A stretch of DNA of 64,000 nt from Symbiodinium kawagutii (taxonomy: Eukaryota > Sar > Dinophyceae > Suessiales > Symbiodiniaceae): assembly GCA_009767595.1 (NCBI GenBank), contig VSDK01001250.1:111584-175583 (forward strand), read 5' to 3'. Of the stretch, positions 1 through 14,041 are shown in pieces; within the stretch, counting starts at the first letter, position 1, and the number at the start of each line of letters is the position of its first letter. Below the pieces are notes generated by a model that saw nothing but the letters and a program-made list of their open reading frames with translations, did no database searches and was not told where the DNA came from. A program made the position numbers and the translations under genes.

Positions 1-2383
1 TGATGATGATACATCATTCATTAACAGGTGGCACAAGCCTCCATAACAAAAAAACATGTGTAGCGGTAAGCGGCAGTGCAAAAAATCGAGCCGCCCATGT
101 TGATTCAACCGGGTTTGCCCAGCACACCATGTCATAAAGATCTTTGGAAGAATGCCATCCCACATCCTGCAGCAGTCACCGCATCTTTTCTAAGCCGAAG
201 CAGCCGTTGTGAATGCCGCAGCGTAGCTCACCCAGAGGGGACCCGGCCACCCGAACGGGTCGACCGGGCGCGGTCGCCATGTCGCACAGCCCACTAAGCC
301 CCACGGCAATGATGACGGACAAGACCATCAAGCCGATCGATTTGGTGCAGTCCCCCAGGAGAGATGAGACGTTGGTGGTGGGTGGCAGGTGGTTGACATG
401 GCCAAGTGGACCATAGTGGGCCATCTGTGGGGTCAGCCTATCATCAATGAAGCCGGGCTCTTGGTTCATGAGTGATTAGTGAGGGATTGTTTCTGACTAC
501 ATGAAGGGTACCTCCAATTGCCTTCCCAATCAATAAGCCAGTGGCTGGACAATACTGGGTTCACATTATTTCTTGCCACTACTCCACTACTAGCCATTGG
601 GTTGATCGCAGGGTTTTGACATGGAGCTGTGATTTGCTAGCCATGTGGGTACCGTTCGTATATATTTTCTTCCAGCTTGAAAAGCTGAGTAATAAGTGAT
701 AAGTTTGGAGCCACACTGCCAAAGAATCTGCAAGTTTGTCATTTCTCGTAGGCAAGGCCATGCCCATCCGCAAGTTTGATCAAGTTTGCCTCAACTGCCT
801 CGTCCCTTCTATGTCTTTCAGGGTGACATCCAACCAAGCTTTGCGGGTCGAAGCCAAAAAGAACATGTATTTGTCAACTTGCTAGTGCGACGCACCAGAT
901 TCTCACAACTTCCGATTGGCAGAAAAAGGATATCTCACATTACACAAGTAGTTGTGGTATATTGTTGTTAATGTTATGATTTCGACTCACTGGATCCCAT
1001 GTGTCCATTTCGGCAGTGGCGGCCATTAGCACATGCCTGCTGCTAGGGTCAACCTACCAAGCTATCAACCGCCTGTGCCTACTGCCGAGGAGCCCCACGG
1101 AGCCGACCGGTTTCATGCGGCCCAACCGTATCTCGGAGGTGGAGCATGGAATGGCTTCCTTGGCAAACCCCAACAGCAAAACATGATGACGCACTTGTGG
1201 AACTAGTGAGTTGGAGATCTGTTTGGGAAGGCACCCAGATTATGCACATAACATGTATACTTCAAGTCATGTAATACAGAAGGAACTTTTGTAATGGATT
1301 AATTATAGTGTTTTATTCACATATTTGTGGTAGTCCTTCTTTCTGGGTTTCGCTTCATGCAGGCTGCTATCTTGATAATAAAGAGTGAAGGTAATGTACG
1401 GAATGAATGAGCACGCAATTGCACGCATAGCTGCGTAAATGAACAAATTCCTTTGTTGTGGAGTTCGCCCCTTAGCAGTAATTGTTGCTAGCATAGCTAG
1501 ATTGATTACTTTTTTGGCATTGGTTCCGGAAAGAGAGAGAGAGAGAGAGAGACAGAGAGGAGAGAGAGAGAGAGAGAGCGCCACTCAGAGAGAGAGAGGG
1601 AGAGAGACAGGGGTTGATATTTGGACCCTTTTTAGCAGAATGGACGAATGGACCTTTATTTGGCTCATTTTGTTTTCATGATGTTCATTCATTATGTTTG
1701 TCAGCTTGCGGCTAAATTGCTTGTGGCATGAGATCTGGCTAAAATCTCGCTGTTGTCTTTCGAAGAGGTGAGTGGACAGGATCTCACAACGACGATAATT
1801 TCCTTATCACTGTGTATGGGTGTCAAATCCTGTCCTGGCAAAGCATCAGTGTTGTAGGTCAAATTCCAAGCTTAAGCAACCTGGTCACAAATGTTTTGGT
1901 CATCGATGTTGCGTGTGCTAAGGAAACCGGGATGGTAATGACTCCTCCAAGATGCTTAGCCAAAAGAGTCCATGCACTGAAACTCAACCACGACGAGGTT
2001 GGCATTCCCATTTCCTACTTTCAGCTGGCCACAACTTGTAGCAGCTGGCCACAGGAACACGAGGCGTTGATGCAGGACGCCGAGCGTTCGGGGTGAAAAC
2101 CCTGGATAGGCTCAGGCTCAGGTGAGTAGAGGTGAAGGGTACACAAGTTCTGAGTGCTGGCGTTTGATGTTCGATCATCGGTTTTGATCTAGTTTCTATG
2201 CTAGTCCTGGGGCTGGTTTTGCAGTTGCTGCTGCTGTTGTTTGGTGATATTTGGTTTGATCATGAGAGGGTTGATTGGCGTATTGTGGTTGAGCATTCTT
2301 TTTTACGTTGATGTTTGGTTGGTTCTTTTGTGCTGCTGCGAGGCTTGCAGTCAAGCAAATGTCCACTTCAGTGATTTTTCCAG
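1..2383. other. host DNA without a recognisable gene
   Basis: Mixed-composition nuclear-type sequence. Short open frames overlap on both strands, for example at 176-469 on the minus strand (with a hydrophobic run) and 1001-1186 on the plus strand (ending at a possible GT donor near 1140). None has a recognisable domain or a clear start, so none is called. A GA-rich microsatellite lies at 1531-1609. Confidence 0.5.
1531..1609. repeat. GA-rich microsatellite
   Basis: Nearly pure (GA)n tract with a few interruptions (GACAGAGAGG, a CACTC break, GGGAGA). Open frames through it (Arg-Glu or Ser-Leu repeats) are products of the repeat and are not called as genes. Confidence 0.95.
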
Positions 2384-2605
2384 TGCTTGGATTGGAAGTT
2401 TTTGTCCGTTTTGTTGGTGATCATAGTGGCACAATTTTATATTGAGGCTTGTGCATGGGGGTCCCATGTGCCCCAGTTTGTGACCGCAGAAGTTGGCAAC
2501 ATGATGGGTAACGCAGCGCAGGACCTTGAAGGGTGCTTTCCTTATAATATATCAGGATACCCTCCATATTGCACAGTTACTATATTTTGTGCATATATGA
2601 GATAG
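2384..2605 (+). CDS. possible host exon with a hydrophobic leader
   Basis: An open frame follows a polypyrimidine-CAG acceptor-like site (TTTTTCCAG ending at 2383). It encodes about 73 residues, starting with a hydrophobic stretch (FLSVLLVIIVAQFYIEACA) that resembles a signal peptide, then a Trp-containing segment (AWGSHVPQFV). S1/P1-type nucleases also begin their mature chain with Trp after a signal peptide, but the resemblance is too short to assign. The in-frame first codon is TTG, not ATG, so this is an exon fragment at best. A stop follows at 2603-2605. Confidence 0.22.
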   Translation, partial: CLDWKFLSVLLVIIVAQFYIEACAWGSHVPQFVTAEVGNMMGNAAQDLEGCFPYNISGYPPYCTVTIFCAYMR

Positions 2606-5600
2606 GTGCTTGCTTTCTGTTGATGGTGGCTCATGCTCCCCTGAACGTCTTGGTCTACCGCCACCCTCCCTTGGCACATGTTGCCAGGAGTTTGTCCATG
2701 CGCACCTCATGACAATTCTGCAGCAACTTGTCTTTTTCGAAGGTGGCGAGATGAAGCCATGGTCATGTTTCGTGGTTTGAGCACACGACCCTGGACCAGT
2801 TGAAAGCAGTATCTGCATGATATAGAGATTGCTAGATTAGACGGAAACTTATATGCAATTTACACATGTTGTTTTCACAAGGCATAAATGTGCAGCAGTA
2901 TAGTTATAGATCAAGGTGTTCGCCAGAGGTGTGGCACCCCGAACGCCATCCAAGCCTTGTCAGCTGAGTCTGGGAACTCTGCGAAGCCGAATGCTCACAT
3001 GCCGACCCAGTGGCCAATTCGTTCATTTCACGACTATCATGAAAAGGTGAAGTGAATTCTTGATCCTCATTTTCATCGCCCAGTCATGCGATGTCATGTG
3101 AAAGCCGCCAAGGGAACACCTCAACGGTTGGAAAAGTACCTAATTGATGATTGTTGACACAAGCTGTCCTAGCAAGTTGTGTTTCTTATGCATGCCCAAC
3201 TCATCACCGACCGGGGAATTTGATTCAATGCAAGTAGGTTTCAGAAATTGTTTGCGCATTGTCAGAGTCACCCAGCAATAAGTTCCTTCCATCACCATCA
3301 TGAACCGACTAGTTACCCATCAGTTCTCAATCACCAGTTGACCAAATATAGTTTCTTAACATAGGCGGCCAATCAAATGTAGTTGACCAACAATGGTTGA
3401 GAACTGTTATGACCAGAACCCCAATGTTTCTCAAAAACCCAACTATGCCCAATAACAGGTGGATTTTGAACAGTTTCTGGTATTTTCTGGTTTTGTCATT
3501 GATCACCATGCGCAGCTTGCGGGCTACCTTGGTCGAGGCCATGGACACACTAGTGGTATACCACCGTGGCAGTGCAGAGGAGTCTGCACATAGCGTTGCA
3601 ATCATATGCTCAGTTTCGTTCTTCTATTTGTTGCGGTTCCGAGTTACAAGCTCTCATTTTCTCGTCGTGCTGTTTAATGATGGTTTGATGTAATTTGTGA
3701 TGGTGATTGGATGTGATTGGCGCAGGAGGCTTCAACACTCAAACCCCAGAAGGAAAACTCTTCCAGAAACTGGGCGCCCACTCAAATGAAAATGACTTTG
3801 GAATGATGGTAGATCATTCAGGGACGCCGTGTTGTTAGGGTCGGTGCGAAGCCCAGATGCATTGCGCTGGTGGAGGTGTACTCCGGACCCCCTAGCTATA
3901 GTATAGGTAGGTTGATTTCAGGCTTGATAATTCACGGGCACGCATGATAGATCTTGGTTGTGATAAGCAAAATGCTACTTCCAGACCATTTTTGATTGCT
4001 GGTCGGTGGTTTCAAGTCGGTGGTTTCAGTTGTCTAAAATGTCCATTTGATCAGAGCAATTTGATCAGCATGCGCTAGCGGCAGCTCAACTATTGAAATC
4101 ATGAACCATTCTTAACCATCCATACCCATCCATATAATAGCGCATATTTTCATCTCAAGCCGTCTAGTTTCCAGTGTGGTAGGTAACCAGATGTAATCAG
4201 GGACCGCTCCCGTACGGATGGTCAACTACTATGTAGGTAACTGGAAGGGTGGGGAAAGTTATTTCAATCAGCATTAACATTGTCATAAACCAGTCTTCAC
4301 CATCAGAAAGCATCCAGCATCAGCGTGAATACCATCATTTACCATTAGCAACCATCATCAAACATTATAAAAAAAACATTATAACAATTATCAACCATCA
4401 TTGACAATTCTCATCATTGACCATCATTAATTTAGCATCATCTACCAGTAACATGCACCATCAGCAACCATATAATAGCCATTAATGGCCCGGGAGACTT
4501 CTGTTTGCCTCGCCTTGCACCCCTACAAGGGGTCGGGGGAACATCAGGCCGTTCCAAGAGCAGATGCAGCAACTTCAGGAGCCGAGAGTGCCATCAGGGT
4601 GCCCGGTTGTGATCGGTGTTGAGCTGGGTCAAGCAGTTAACCAACAATGGGGAATAAGCAATGGTTAATTAGCTGGTTAATGTTTAATAATAGGGAATAA
4701 TAGTTATCATTGTTGATATATTCGCGGCGATGATCTTGATATTATCCTTAACAGGGCACAGCCGGGAAATTAATGGAAATTATACATTTGTTTCGCAGGG
4801 CATGGAGCATTGGGAATCAATGACAGCAGTGTAGCCGCTATCACGGCTCGTGCTATGTTTGAGTACTAAAGTAACCTTTTTCGGGGTCCTCCCTTTCAAG
4901 AAACACCCCACACTGTGCATCCCCTCTTCGACTTGAAACTGATCAAAAGGCAGGAAACATCTCCGCCTGGTGGGCAACGATCATGACCTGCCGTTCCTTT
5001 GCTAAGCTAAACTTTTGGGAGGATAGACATCGCCCACATGAAGTCTTGGTTCGTTACAAGCTTGCTATGGGCAAGCCAACCGATTCTATGAGAGCATCAC
5101 CACTGGCTTAAGGTTTCGAATGTGTGTTTTTTTGTTTCAATTCCATCATTGCTCCTTCCCCACGTGCAGTGTTCGTTCCCCACTTCGACTTGTTGGTCGT
5201 AAACCCACCTCGCAAGCTGTTCAACTCAAGTACATCATCACCAGCGGTGGCAGTGGTAGACACGGCTTAAGCCAGGAGAGGCTTCAACAAGTGGCTGTGC
5301 AGATTCCTCCCATAAGCAAGGAGGCGGGGCAAAGTCAACTACACCGATGTGGTCTCCATGGTCGGCCTTTGAAGACTTTTCAGCGACCACAGCATCCAAC
5401 ATACTAGTTGAGAGCATGCAGACAGATGCTCGTATGCACACATACACTCGTTTGTGGCTGTGGTTCAAAACTCGCAGTCCGGGCATATTCAGCTGCATCT
5501 CGCATTGTGATGCACTATTAGCCATTACCATCAACTATCTAATTGTTATTTCTCATCAACCCATTAACCATGAATGAATGACCAACTATCAAAACCTATC

Positions 5601-6476
5601 AAAATCTATCAACCATTAAGCATTATTATTATTATCACCTTGCCATCTTATTGACATCCATGAATCCCATTACCATCCGATTATCATCCTATTATCATCC
5701 ATCATTATCATCCATTATTAGTTGGTCAGGCTGGCACCCCATCCCTGCGCCTGGCGCCGCTTCAGGTACTGCAGACACGTGAGCAGCTCAACCTGCTGCA
5801 GACCAGATTCCCACCTTTGGCGCCTCGATCGCAGGGCGGGCACCCAACCAAGCAACCGATGGGAATTCAGCGGCGAAACTGGGTGAGTTTCAGCCATGAA
5901 CTTTTTGGGACTAGCCAAATCAAACATTTAGCAGGGACAATGCGAGATGAACCCCTAGAGTGTTTGTGGTGCTGTATGTTGGGCGGTGGTTTTCTTTGGG
6001 TTTGGGCGACATGATATGGATGAGCTTCCTGCGCACTTCCTTGATTTCTAGAGCTTGTGTCGGATATGTTCGGCACATGTTCCATGCAAAAAAATGCTTT
6101 AGTGCACAAGCAGTGATGCAGAACTAATTTAGCACATGCTTGATGCAATATTTCAGTAGTAAACTAGCTGACTTCCGGCACTGAAGCAAGAAAAAACATG
6201 TCGGCTTGAATATAGCCGCAACAATCGCAACAAGCAGTGAACACTAGCACCTACAGTACTCATCAGTACTATAGGAGCCACCAGCTACAAACAGCCCACG
6301 ACATGAACTCTCAACACTCATTGTGACTTTGAGCGGCCGCAGCCTGGATCCTAGGAGAAGCGGGACGAAGAATTGAGCGACCTCATCGACAGCGTTGCGC
6401 TGGAGGCCGCGAGATAGCGGCTTTGCTACTGAAGTGATGAGCAGGGCTGCTGTGATGTGATCATGACTGGTTTGGG

Positions 6477-6584
6477 GTTCCATTTTTTTATTTTCCCCTA
6501 GTAGTTATCAACAAATGGTTGGTTGGTTATCAACAAATGATTGGTTGACTAATATTTTTCATAGGGGTTCAAACCACCAACCAG
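6477..6584. repeat. short inverted-repeat element (CTGGTTGG family), copy 1
   Basis: Begins CTGGTTTGGGGTTC and ends GTTCAAACCACCAACCAG, an imperfect terminal inverted repeat. It is flanked by the direct repeat ATGA at 6473-6476 and 6585-6588, a candidate 4-bp target-site duplication. Related copies lie at 17889-17985, 29554-29649 and 41373-41473, with 3' fragments at about 13103-13153 and 28205-28235. The interior shares TTTTCCCTAGT, TTGGTTGACTAATAT and TTCATAGGGGTT. It is non-coding and MITE-like. The first internal GT and terminal AG would allow splicing. Confidence 0.7.
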
Positions 6585-7478
6585 ATGAGCAATTCAGAGC
6601 GAAGTAGTGACTATGCAACCTTGTTTTGTTAACATGTCACTGGTGAATTAGTTTCTTTTATCATCCAATTGTGACATGCAACCACTACTGGCCTCGGGTT
6701 CGTTCCCGAGGAGTCGTCAATCTCCAAACGCCCAACTGTGATATATCATATAACTGATATAACCATTTGTATCCATCTGTTAGTTTCCAGGTAATCTCCA
6801 ATCTAAATCACATGTATCCATGTTTTCTCATGTTTCTATTCCTCTCCCAAAGAATCAGTCACTTCGACTTCGACTAGTCAGGACAACAAGAGCCACCCAG
6901 TGGGAGCAGGGCCCTCAGGGCCCGATGCCCCCCGAATTTAGGGCAGCCAGCATCACAACACCTGGGGGTACATCAACTGACCAGTATACTGTGATGGATT
7001 TGACCTGTTTGGATGGCAAAAAAGTACTGTAATATGACCGTGAGTCAAAACCTTGTACTGCTGGTGAACATCCCCCAAATGACCCGAATAGCCTTTGTTG
7101 GAATGTTGGCCTACCCAATTTTGGGACGGTTGGGCATGATCCAACGCTTGAGGCCACACCAGATGATTGAGATTCTGTACCCTGAACGGCTGGGTTGATG
7201 GAAGGAATACGTTCAATTCTTGTTTACTATCCCTTATATATATGTAGGGATGGTTGGTTGATTTTTCGCAGCTCGGGATGGCGACACGAACCGCAGCCAC
7301 CAGTCATGGACTCAACCAGTCATCCCTGGCGCACCAGCTATCACCAGCCTCGTAGGTGAGAAATCTTGTGCCGAAGCACGAATGGCTGGCCAAAGATCAT
7401 CAAGATTTGAGCCTTGGCAGAGCCAAGGGAACGCGTGACAGTTGCTGCATGCTTGGCTAGCTGGTGATTCTCAGGGAG

Positions 7479-7556
7479 CTAAGGAGCCAGGGGTATCACT
7501 AAATCCATTTAAAGGGGGAGCTAAAGAGCTACAGGGAGTGGTGAAACCAGATGGTA
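7479..7556 (+). repeat. dispersed repeat, GCTAAGGAGCCAGGG family, copy 1
   Basis: Starts GCTAAGGAGCCAGGG and ends near AAACCAGATGGTAG, with GGAGCTAAAGAGCTAC in the middle. The same order of words, with substitutions and small indels, recurs at 10813-10885. A weaker partial copy (GAGGTAAGGAGCTAGCGGGAGG) lies near 10957. Confidence 0.55.
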
Positions 7557-10500
7557 GTTGGGATATGGTTAAGTAATGGTTAGTGAATGGTTAACCATTG
7601 ATGTTAACCAGCTTGGTTTCGCAAGATGACTGTGTCACTTGATGTGGCTCCATCAGGCAACCTGCCAGAGAAGTAGAGCCGAATTCATTTGGGACATCCC
7701 AACTACACAAGCCTGGGTTTTTTTAGTGATGGTCACGGGCCATGGGTCAACTTGAGGCGAACCGTAATTATCATTGTCACTAGAGGCTAAGGGTTTTTCC
7801 TGATCTTGGACCATACGAGATTGAAGCATGTGGAACATGTGAGGCTGCCCATGAACGGCACAAGGTTGCCAAACAATTCATGACCTGATGTGCAATTGCT
7901 AAAATATCAGTTTTAGGGCTTCATGATTTATGGACAACTCCATACTATGGACAAGTTCATACTTCATTTGTTTTGGATTGACATGACCAGTTGTTTGCCA
8001 ATGTCCCTGTAGTCACGTTCGCTGTCGGCATAGCACGATGCTGCTGTGTGGTAGACCACCAAAGTCTATCACAGCACACCTTACCTTGAAAGGATCAACT
8101 TTTTTTTCATGATGTTTTTTCAAGAGGTGTGTGGAGGATTCCTGCAACTTTTGACACTCTAAGTATCTCCAGGTACAACGAACTTGCATTTTGTTATGTC
8201 CTGTTATGTTTTCAGCCAGTGATGCAGCGCCTATTTGATTATCCCACGTATATATTTCATTTGACCTTTGGCGGTCCGTGCGCAAACTGAAGCGCTTAGG
8301 CGCCAATGAATTCTCCCGTAAGGATCATCCTGATCATGGGTGAGAACTTGCGAACTGCTACGTTGGTAGTCTTTGTTTCCTGTTACTTGGTATCTCCGGG
8401 GATGGGCTTTCGCCAGGATCTTGATATCTCCTCGGTATCTCCTTGTTATCTCCTTGGTATCTCCTGTACTTCCTTTTTTCCCGGACCTTCCCGAATGCCC
8501 TCCAGAGAGACCGTGTGCGTCACTCAGGAAGTCGTGTTTGGTGGAAGCAGTGGGGAAGCCCAGCAAGAGCGCTCTGCGCTCCAGCAAACCGAGGTCCAGG
8601 AAGAAATTGCAAAAGTTGTCATATTCTTCGGTTGTTTCCTCATCCTGGACTCCTCTGTGGTACAAACAAACTTGTACCACATGGCGTTTCCATCTTTTTT
8701 TATAGCATATTTCTTTTGCAGCGGGACAGCGGAATGAGATTATTTTCAGAATTGTTGGAATGCAGTAAGCATGTGAACTGAAATCGACGGGCTGATCCTT
8801 GTCGATGAATTATGGTAGATTCATATTAGTCAGTCATCCTCAGCTTAACCAGAAATAGCTCGGGATTGACCAACATAGGGATTAGTTCTTTGGTACCACC
8901 AATGTGCAAACAGCAATGTTTTGGTGAGATGAGAGCTCATGAAAGTATAAGCTTGAGCATCAAAACTAAAACATGTTAAGGTCAGTTTTGTTTTATCAAT
9001 GAGACTTTTTGCACTTGTATTTTGATGCAATTGTTTTTTGATGGTTCATCTGTGTTTTTTGCGGAAAGCGGACGAATTAATATATGAACTCCAAAAAGCT
9101 CCTACTGCTATAACGCTATCAAGGACATGAGGCAGACCCTCTGCTGGCAGTTTTAATGGGACTATGGCGGCAGCGGATATATTACGTGGATGTATTTTTG
9201 TTGGCATCTCTATGTTAGATTGCTCAGGTTAGGCTTAGTCGGCCAATTGACCAATGAAGACCAAGGTCTCGCTTGGACATTGTTGGACCAACAAACGGAT
9301 GTAAAAAACCCATGCAAGTGGACAGAGGGGGTTGCACTGCCGACATGTGCATAGGTGCAAGTGTCCACAAATCCATGCACACCCATAGTTTCTTGGTTTC
9401 CTGAGGTTTTCGATGAAAACATGTATGTTTTGGTAGGGGTGGCTGGGGTGGCTTATGTCACTAGTTGGATCAGAGAACCCAACACTAGGGTTTTGCAAGC
9501 GATGGTCATAAACTAGAGGTAGATGCAGCAGTCAAGAACCCACCATCAGTTCAAACCAAGTTAGCTGCTGATCTACCATCGAAAACGGTGGACAAGTGTA
9601 CAACCGTTGTTTGCCTACCACAAATCATTTTGTTGCTTGAGCGAACATATCTCCGAAACCTATGCTTTTCGTACCTCATAGCAATACCTATAGGTTTTGA
9701 TATCAAGCAACATGGTGAATCATCATGATAAGATTTGATGCATGTGTAATTTGCATGTGTACATATTTCCAAGAACTTTTGTTGCTTAGTAGAATCCATG
9801 ATGGTTCTTGATATCACCGATTGATATTGGCAGTCAAAAACCTCCTAAAAAGCTGTCGCGAACTGTGCAGCTGGCTGCCTTAGGATGGACGTTTGAGGAG
9901 CGTCGCCGAGCAAATCGAGGACAGGTGGGGTGCTGGGGATCCCACGTGGCCACACCGCCGCCGCGGGCCAGGAGCTGATCGGTGGTCAGAACGGTGTTAT
10001 GTCGCGTTTGGATCGTTTCCAGGAAGGCCGGGCAATGGTGAGCTCCAAGGTGAAAGCTGGTTAGCATTTAACCTGGGATCATGCTAGGGTGAAGGGTTTT
10101 GGATTTTAAGGGTTTTAGGGTAATCAATGATGGCTGATTGATGGTTCATGCTGATGATGGTTGACAAGTTGTAGTTCAAGAGTGGGTAGTAATTGAAGGG
10201 GGTGAGACTAGTGGTAAATGTCGACCCAGTATTTAGGGGTAAATGAAACAGTGCCGGTCCTGCTCAAAGGGATTGCCGTTTGGCACCCCTTAATTCATAG
10301 GAATGGCAACCACAACGCACAGAAAGAATAATCCCTCACGTGTATAACCAACATTATATTGTTGAACCACTGTCGTTGTTTAACGTCAATCATGTGAGAT
10401 AGTCGGAGCACTGCCGGGCCCACCACATTCTGCCACTCTTTGATGTGGATCTGGTTGCCAGAGGTTTCTTTCCTGGTTCCGGATGCTGTGTTTTGTATCC

Positions 10501-10812
10501 CATTCGCATGCGGTGTGCACATGATAGAGATGATACAACCCCAGCAAAAGCGGTTCCCCTACTAACATCATTAGCCGGTTGGGCCTTTGGCCAGGCCTTC
10601 CCACAGGGATGTTGACCCTGTAGCCATTGGTGATGGGTTGTCAACATCTACAAAAGTGATGCCTTAGTACGGGTGACCGGCCAGGTACGTGGCAGATGGC
10701 AGAGGATGTTGATGGATGACCACCATAGCTGCACCACTTTCACCAGGGTTGTTCCCAGCCAGTCATTTGAAATGGGCATGTTTGCGGATCATGGTACTTT
10801 GCACTGGTGGGT

Positions 10813-10885
10813 GCTAAGGAGCCAGGGATATACCCTTCTAAGGTAGGAGCTAAGGCGCTACCAAGAGGGCTGTAACCAAATGGTA
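10813..10885 (+). repeat. dispersed repeat, GCTAAGGAGCCAGGG family, copy 2
   Basis: Matches the copy at 7479-7556 over its length: GCTAAGGAGCCAGGGATA, then AGGAGCTAAGGCGCTACC, then GTAACCAAATGGTAG. It is non-coding. No terminal inverted repeat is obvious. Confidence 0.55.
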
Positions 10886-13760
10886 GCTAGAGATCCGCCC
10901 ACAGATGCCCAGCACCGGCATGCAACGTGGTAGCCTTTTAAAGGGCCTTGAAAGAGGGAGGTAAGGAGCTAGCGGGAGGGCTCTAAGCGGATGCTTGGAG
11001 AAGAAACCACCCCGACCCAGTCCGCAAGTGAGTAGATCAGTGCCACGTATCCACAAAACCCTCCAAGATGGAAATGTCGAAACATTTTTTTCAGTTTTGG
11101 AATGTGAGCAAGAGGTTCGCCGGGTGCCGCAAGCCACTAGGCCTGGCTGAAATGGAGAAGCATGTGGGAACCGTTGTGGAGAGCAGGCGGGGGTGGGAGG
11201 CGTTGTGTGAAGGCCGGGCAAGGGCACAATGGATCAACCTGGCAGCTGGACTGGTTCATGGGCACATGGATTTCATCGATTCAAAGCCATAGAATCGGAA
11301 GGGTGTGGCTGCTGAGGCCATCAAACATCAACTGGCATCAAGTAGTTTTGGATGATGCCATTTCCCAACAGGCCGAGTTTCGCAATGTTTCATGGAGCAA
11401 CCTCTGTGATGCTCAGATTGATGGGTTGACTTACCATGGGACCATGGGATGCATTGGCAGAAAGTGGTGGAACAGGTTGGAACCTTGGAGGATCCTTGGA
11501 AGCTGAGGGTTTTTGGATGATGACTTTGGTGTCCAGTTGGGGCTATAATCATGGTTAAAAGGCCTATAAAGTAGCTTATAATCTCGAGAAACCATGGTGA
11601 GTGACCACTTACAAAGTGGGGGTGCACATCCAAGTCGTGATGACTAGTGAGCTCTTTCTTGGGATAAACTTGTTGTAAATACTCACTCCCAATGTTATTT
11701 CCTACGAGCTGCACCTGTTCACCAGTGGTATTCCCTTGAACGCTGTTGGGAGGCTGAACTACTTGCACACTTTCTGCAAGGATTTGCGTACTGAACAAAC
11801 GTCTCAACTGGAGTCGATGAGATGCTTGGCTCAAGCTCGCAGCTGCAGAGACATTTGCAGTGCCGTCACCCAAGAAACCACAAGAAAAAACACAGCTGTT
11901 GGATTTGTGGCTGTTGTTGTGGCTGCTGTTGCTGCTGATGGTGCCGGAATTCATGACGAACCTGGTGGTTTGGATGGCTAGCCCTCCAAGCTAGCCAAGG
12001 AACCTGGGCAGATGCAGCAGTTGACAAACTTCCACCAGTTCGACCATAGCTAGCTGGTCATTTACCAGCAACAATGCCCGTAGCAGGTTTGTCGTCAAAC
12101 ATAGGTAGTCAACCAAAGTTAGCTGGCGAATCCACAGGTTTATTAGATATTTGTAATGTGGATTTGCCTTTGGTAGCCAGCCAGTGGTGACAGTGGTGTT
12201 GGTCACGTAAGGGCATTCCAGTTATTTAGCTACAAATTGATGCATGCATGCCTTTGAAGGGCCGCCAACATCAGATTGATCAACCGTTCCCAACCATCAT
12301 TGTCCTTCATGAACTACCACAAACCATCATGAACACTCCCACTAACTACCACAAACCATTCTGAGCAACCCTCAACCACCATCAACCACTATCGGTCACC
12401 ATCACTAATCATACCCAAGCGCCACATGAGGTGCCGATCACCGTCAATCCCTAGGCCACCGTCACTGCCAGGCCATGTCCAGGATGCTTGCAACAAACAC
12501 GTGGACGCCCTGAAGCAGCTCCGCATTTTGGCCGCACAGCTTCGTTGGTTGAGATCGATCCAAGCACTTGGATGTCCATCCACACATGAGAACTCCTGAC
12601 TGACCATGGTGATAGAATCATATAGGGCTTGTAAGCTACGTTAAATTTGGGTTGAATATCGTGGGCGTATCCCAATTACATCGATGTGGGTACATCCAAC
12701 GATCCGTGGGTAGTTGAAAGCTGGTGCTTTGCTTGTTTTTTTCTCCTAAAGTTTGGGATGGTTGGCTGAATATATTTTGAGGATGGCTTAACTAACCACC
12801 AACCAGATCAGTTCAAAGGTGGTTGATGTATCGACCACATAATCAACTAAGCGTGTTTTTACCCATATCAATAGGTATCAATAGTAGCTGATTTTATTAG
12901 GAACCACGGTGACTACTATTATTTGTACAAAACTTACCAAAACCAGTTGAAACTGGTTCTTACCATTGATTGATGGTTCTTTGCTATGGTCATTTTCATA
13001 ATTAAGGCTTATGAATGATCAATGATGGTTACTGAATGTTACTATTGATGAATCATAATCTGGATGGTGGTTTTAACGCTCTGATGTCTATAGTATTACA
13101 AATGGTTGGTTGGTTGGCGCATCTTTTTCAAAGGGGTTGAAACCACCAACCAGAAATGATTCATGATAAACATGTTGTGAATGCTTCTTGCTGTTTATCA
13201 ATGGCTATGGATGGAAGCATCCTTCAACCCAGTGAGGGCTTTGGAACTGAGTGGAAACTGCAGTGATGAATGGCCGAGTCAGCACTTATCGCTCTACGAA
13301 ACCACACTTAGCAAACTACCTGTGCCGCAGCATGTCATGTCCATCATGGAAGATGATGCCGCTTCAGGCATGCTGCCAGTATTTCATTTATGTATCCTCA
13401 TTTCCGATGTTGGTTTTAACATCTCTCCAAGTCATCGGAAACTGGCACTGACAATCTCCATATCCTAGACTCATCATTGGAAACTCAAACATCTCAGTCT
13501 CAGCGGTCAAACGATTTCGTATCCTTTTGCCCTGCCAAGTGGAAGGGCAAATTACATTCTGGTCAACCAACCTCAGCCACTGGTAGATTTGCCAGTTCCG
13601 GGTTCATGTGCCTAGCGGCCCCACGGAGCTAGTGCCCTTCTCGGTGCATTTTTGTGACTGCCATGGTTGCATTGCTGAAAGATCTGAAAGTGTCGTGGCC
13701 ATAGTGAAGGCACCCCCCGTGTCACAAATCCCAGCGGTGACACCTCAGTACGAGTAAGAA

Positions 13761-13890
13761 CTACAAGGTAGGCCCCCCTAGTTATAAGTTGGTTAGTAAG
13801 CGGGGCATCACCAGGCCCACAACAGCCATAGCTAGTAGTTACCCTAGTTATGAAGCAACTTAGCTAACTAAGGGGGCCCACCTTATATAG
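13761..13890. repeat. introner-like inverted-repeat element, copy A
   Basis: Left end CTACAAGGTAGGCCCCCCTA; right end GGGGGCCCACCTTATATAG, its approximate reverse complement. Inside both ends are AGTTGGTT/AACTTAGCT-type words shared with copies at 14507-14630, 24541-24668 and 27592-27768. Read as an intron it runs from the GT at 13768 to the AG at 13890. The CAAG before it and the CCAGCTGG after it are also seen around other copies. Confidence 0.6.
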
Positions 13891-14041
13891 CCAGCTGGCT
13901 CATCTTCCATGATGCCGATCAGAAGCCTCAGGATTGCGTGTGAGCACCCTGCAGGCTTGGCGGCCTTCCTGTGGTGGCCATGAATACATTCGGCAGGGAA
14001 GATCGGGAAATGTCAGTGATATTTGTTATTGCAAATGCTTT

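Larger units (their letters stand above)
2606..13760. other. repeat-rich host DNA without a recognisable gene
   Basis: About 11 kb of intergenic or intronic-looking DNA. It holds degenerate AACCAT/ATCATT tracts (for example 4270-4480 and 5560-5720), a complete inverted-repeat element at 6477-6584, a related partial copy ending at 13153, and a dispersed direct repeat at 7479-7556 and 10813-10885. The longest frames are at 8231-8680 (minus; contains GGAGATA-type tandem repeats and is overlapped by three plus-strand frames), 11328-11954 (minus) and 11068-11292 (plus). They look like neither known proteins nor clean exons. Confidence 0.5.

Noticed and set aside
8231..8680. A 149-codon minus-strand frame, the longest in this part of the host DNA outside repeats
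   Set aside because: It starts at GTG, contains a GGAGATA-type tandem repeat, and is overlapped by plus-strand frames of 110-143 codons. No domain is recognisable.
10091..10121. Telomere-like TTTAGGG words
   Set aside because: Only two or three degenerate copies; not a telomeric array.
11328..11954. A 208-codon minus-strand frame
   Set aside because: No recognisable domain, Ser/His/Asn-rich in parts, no clear promoter or splice context, and overlapped by plus-strand frames. It may be chance, so it was not listed as a gene.
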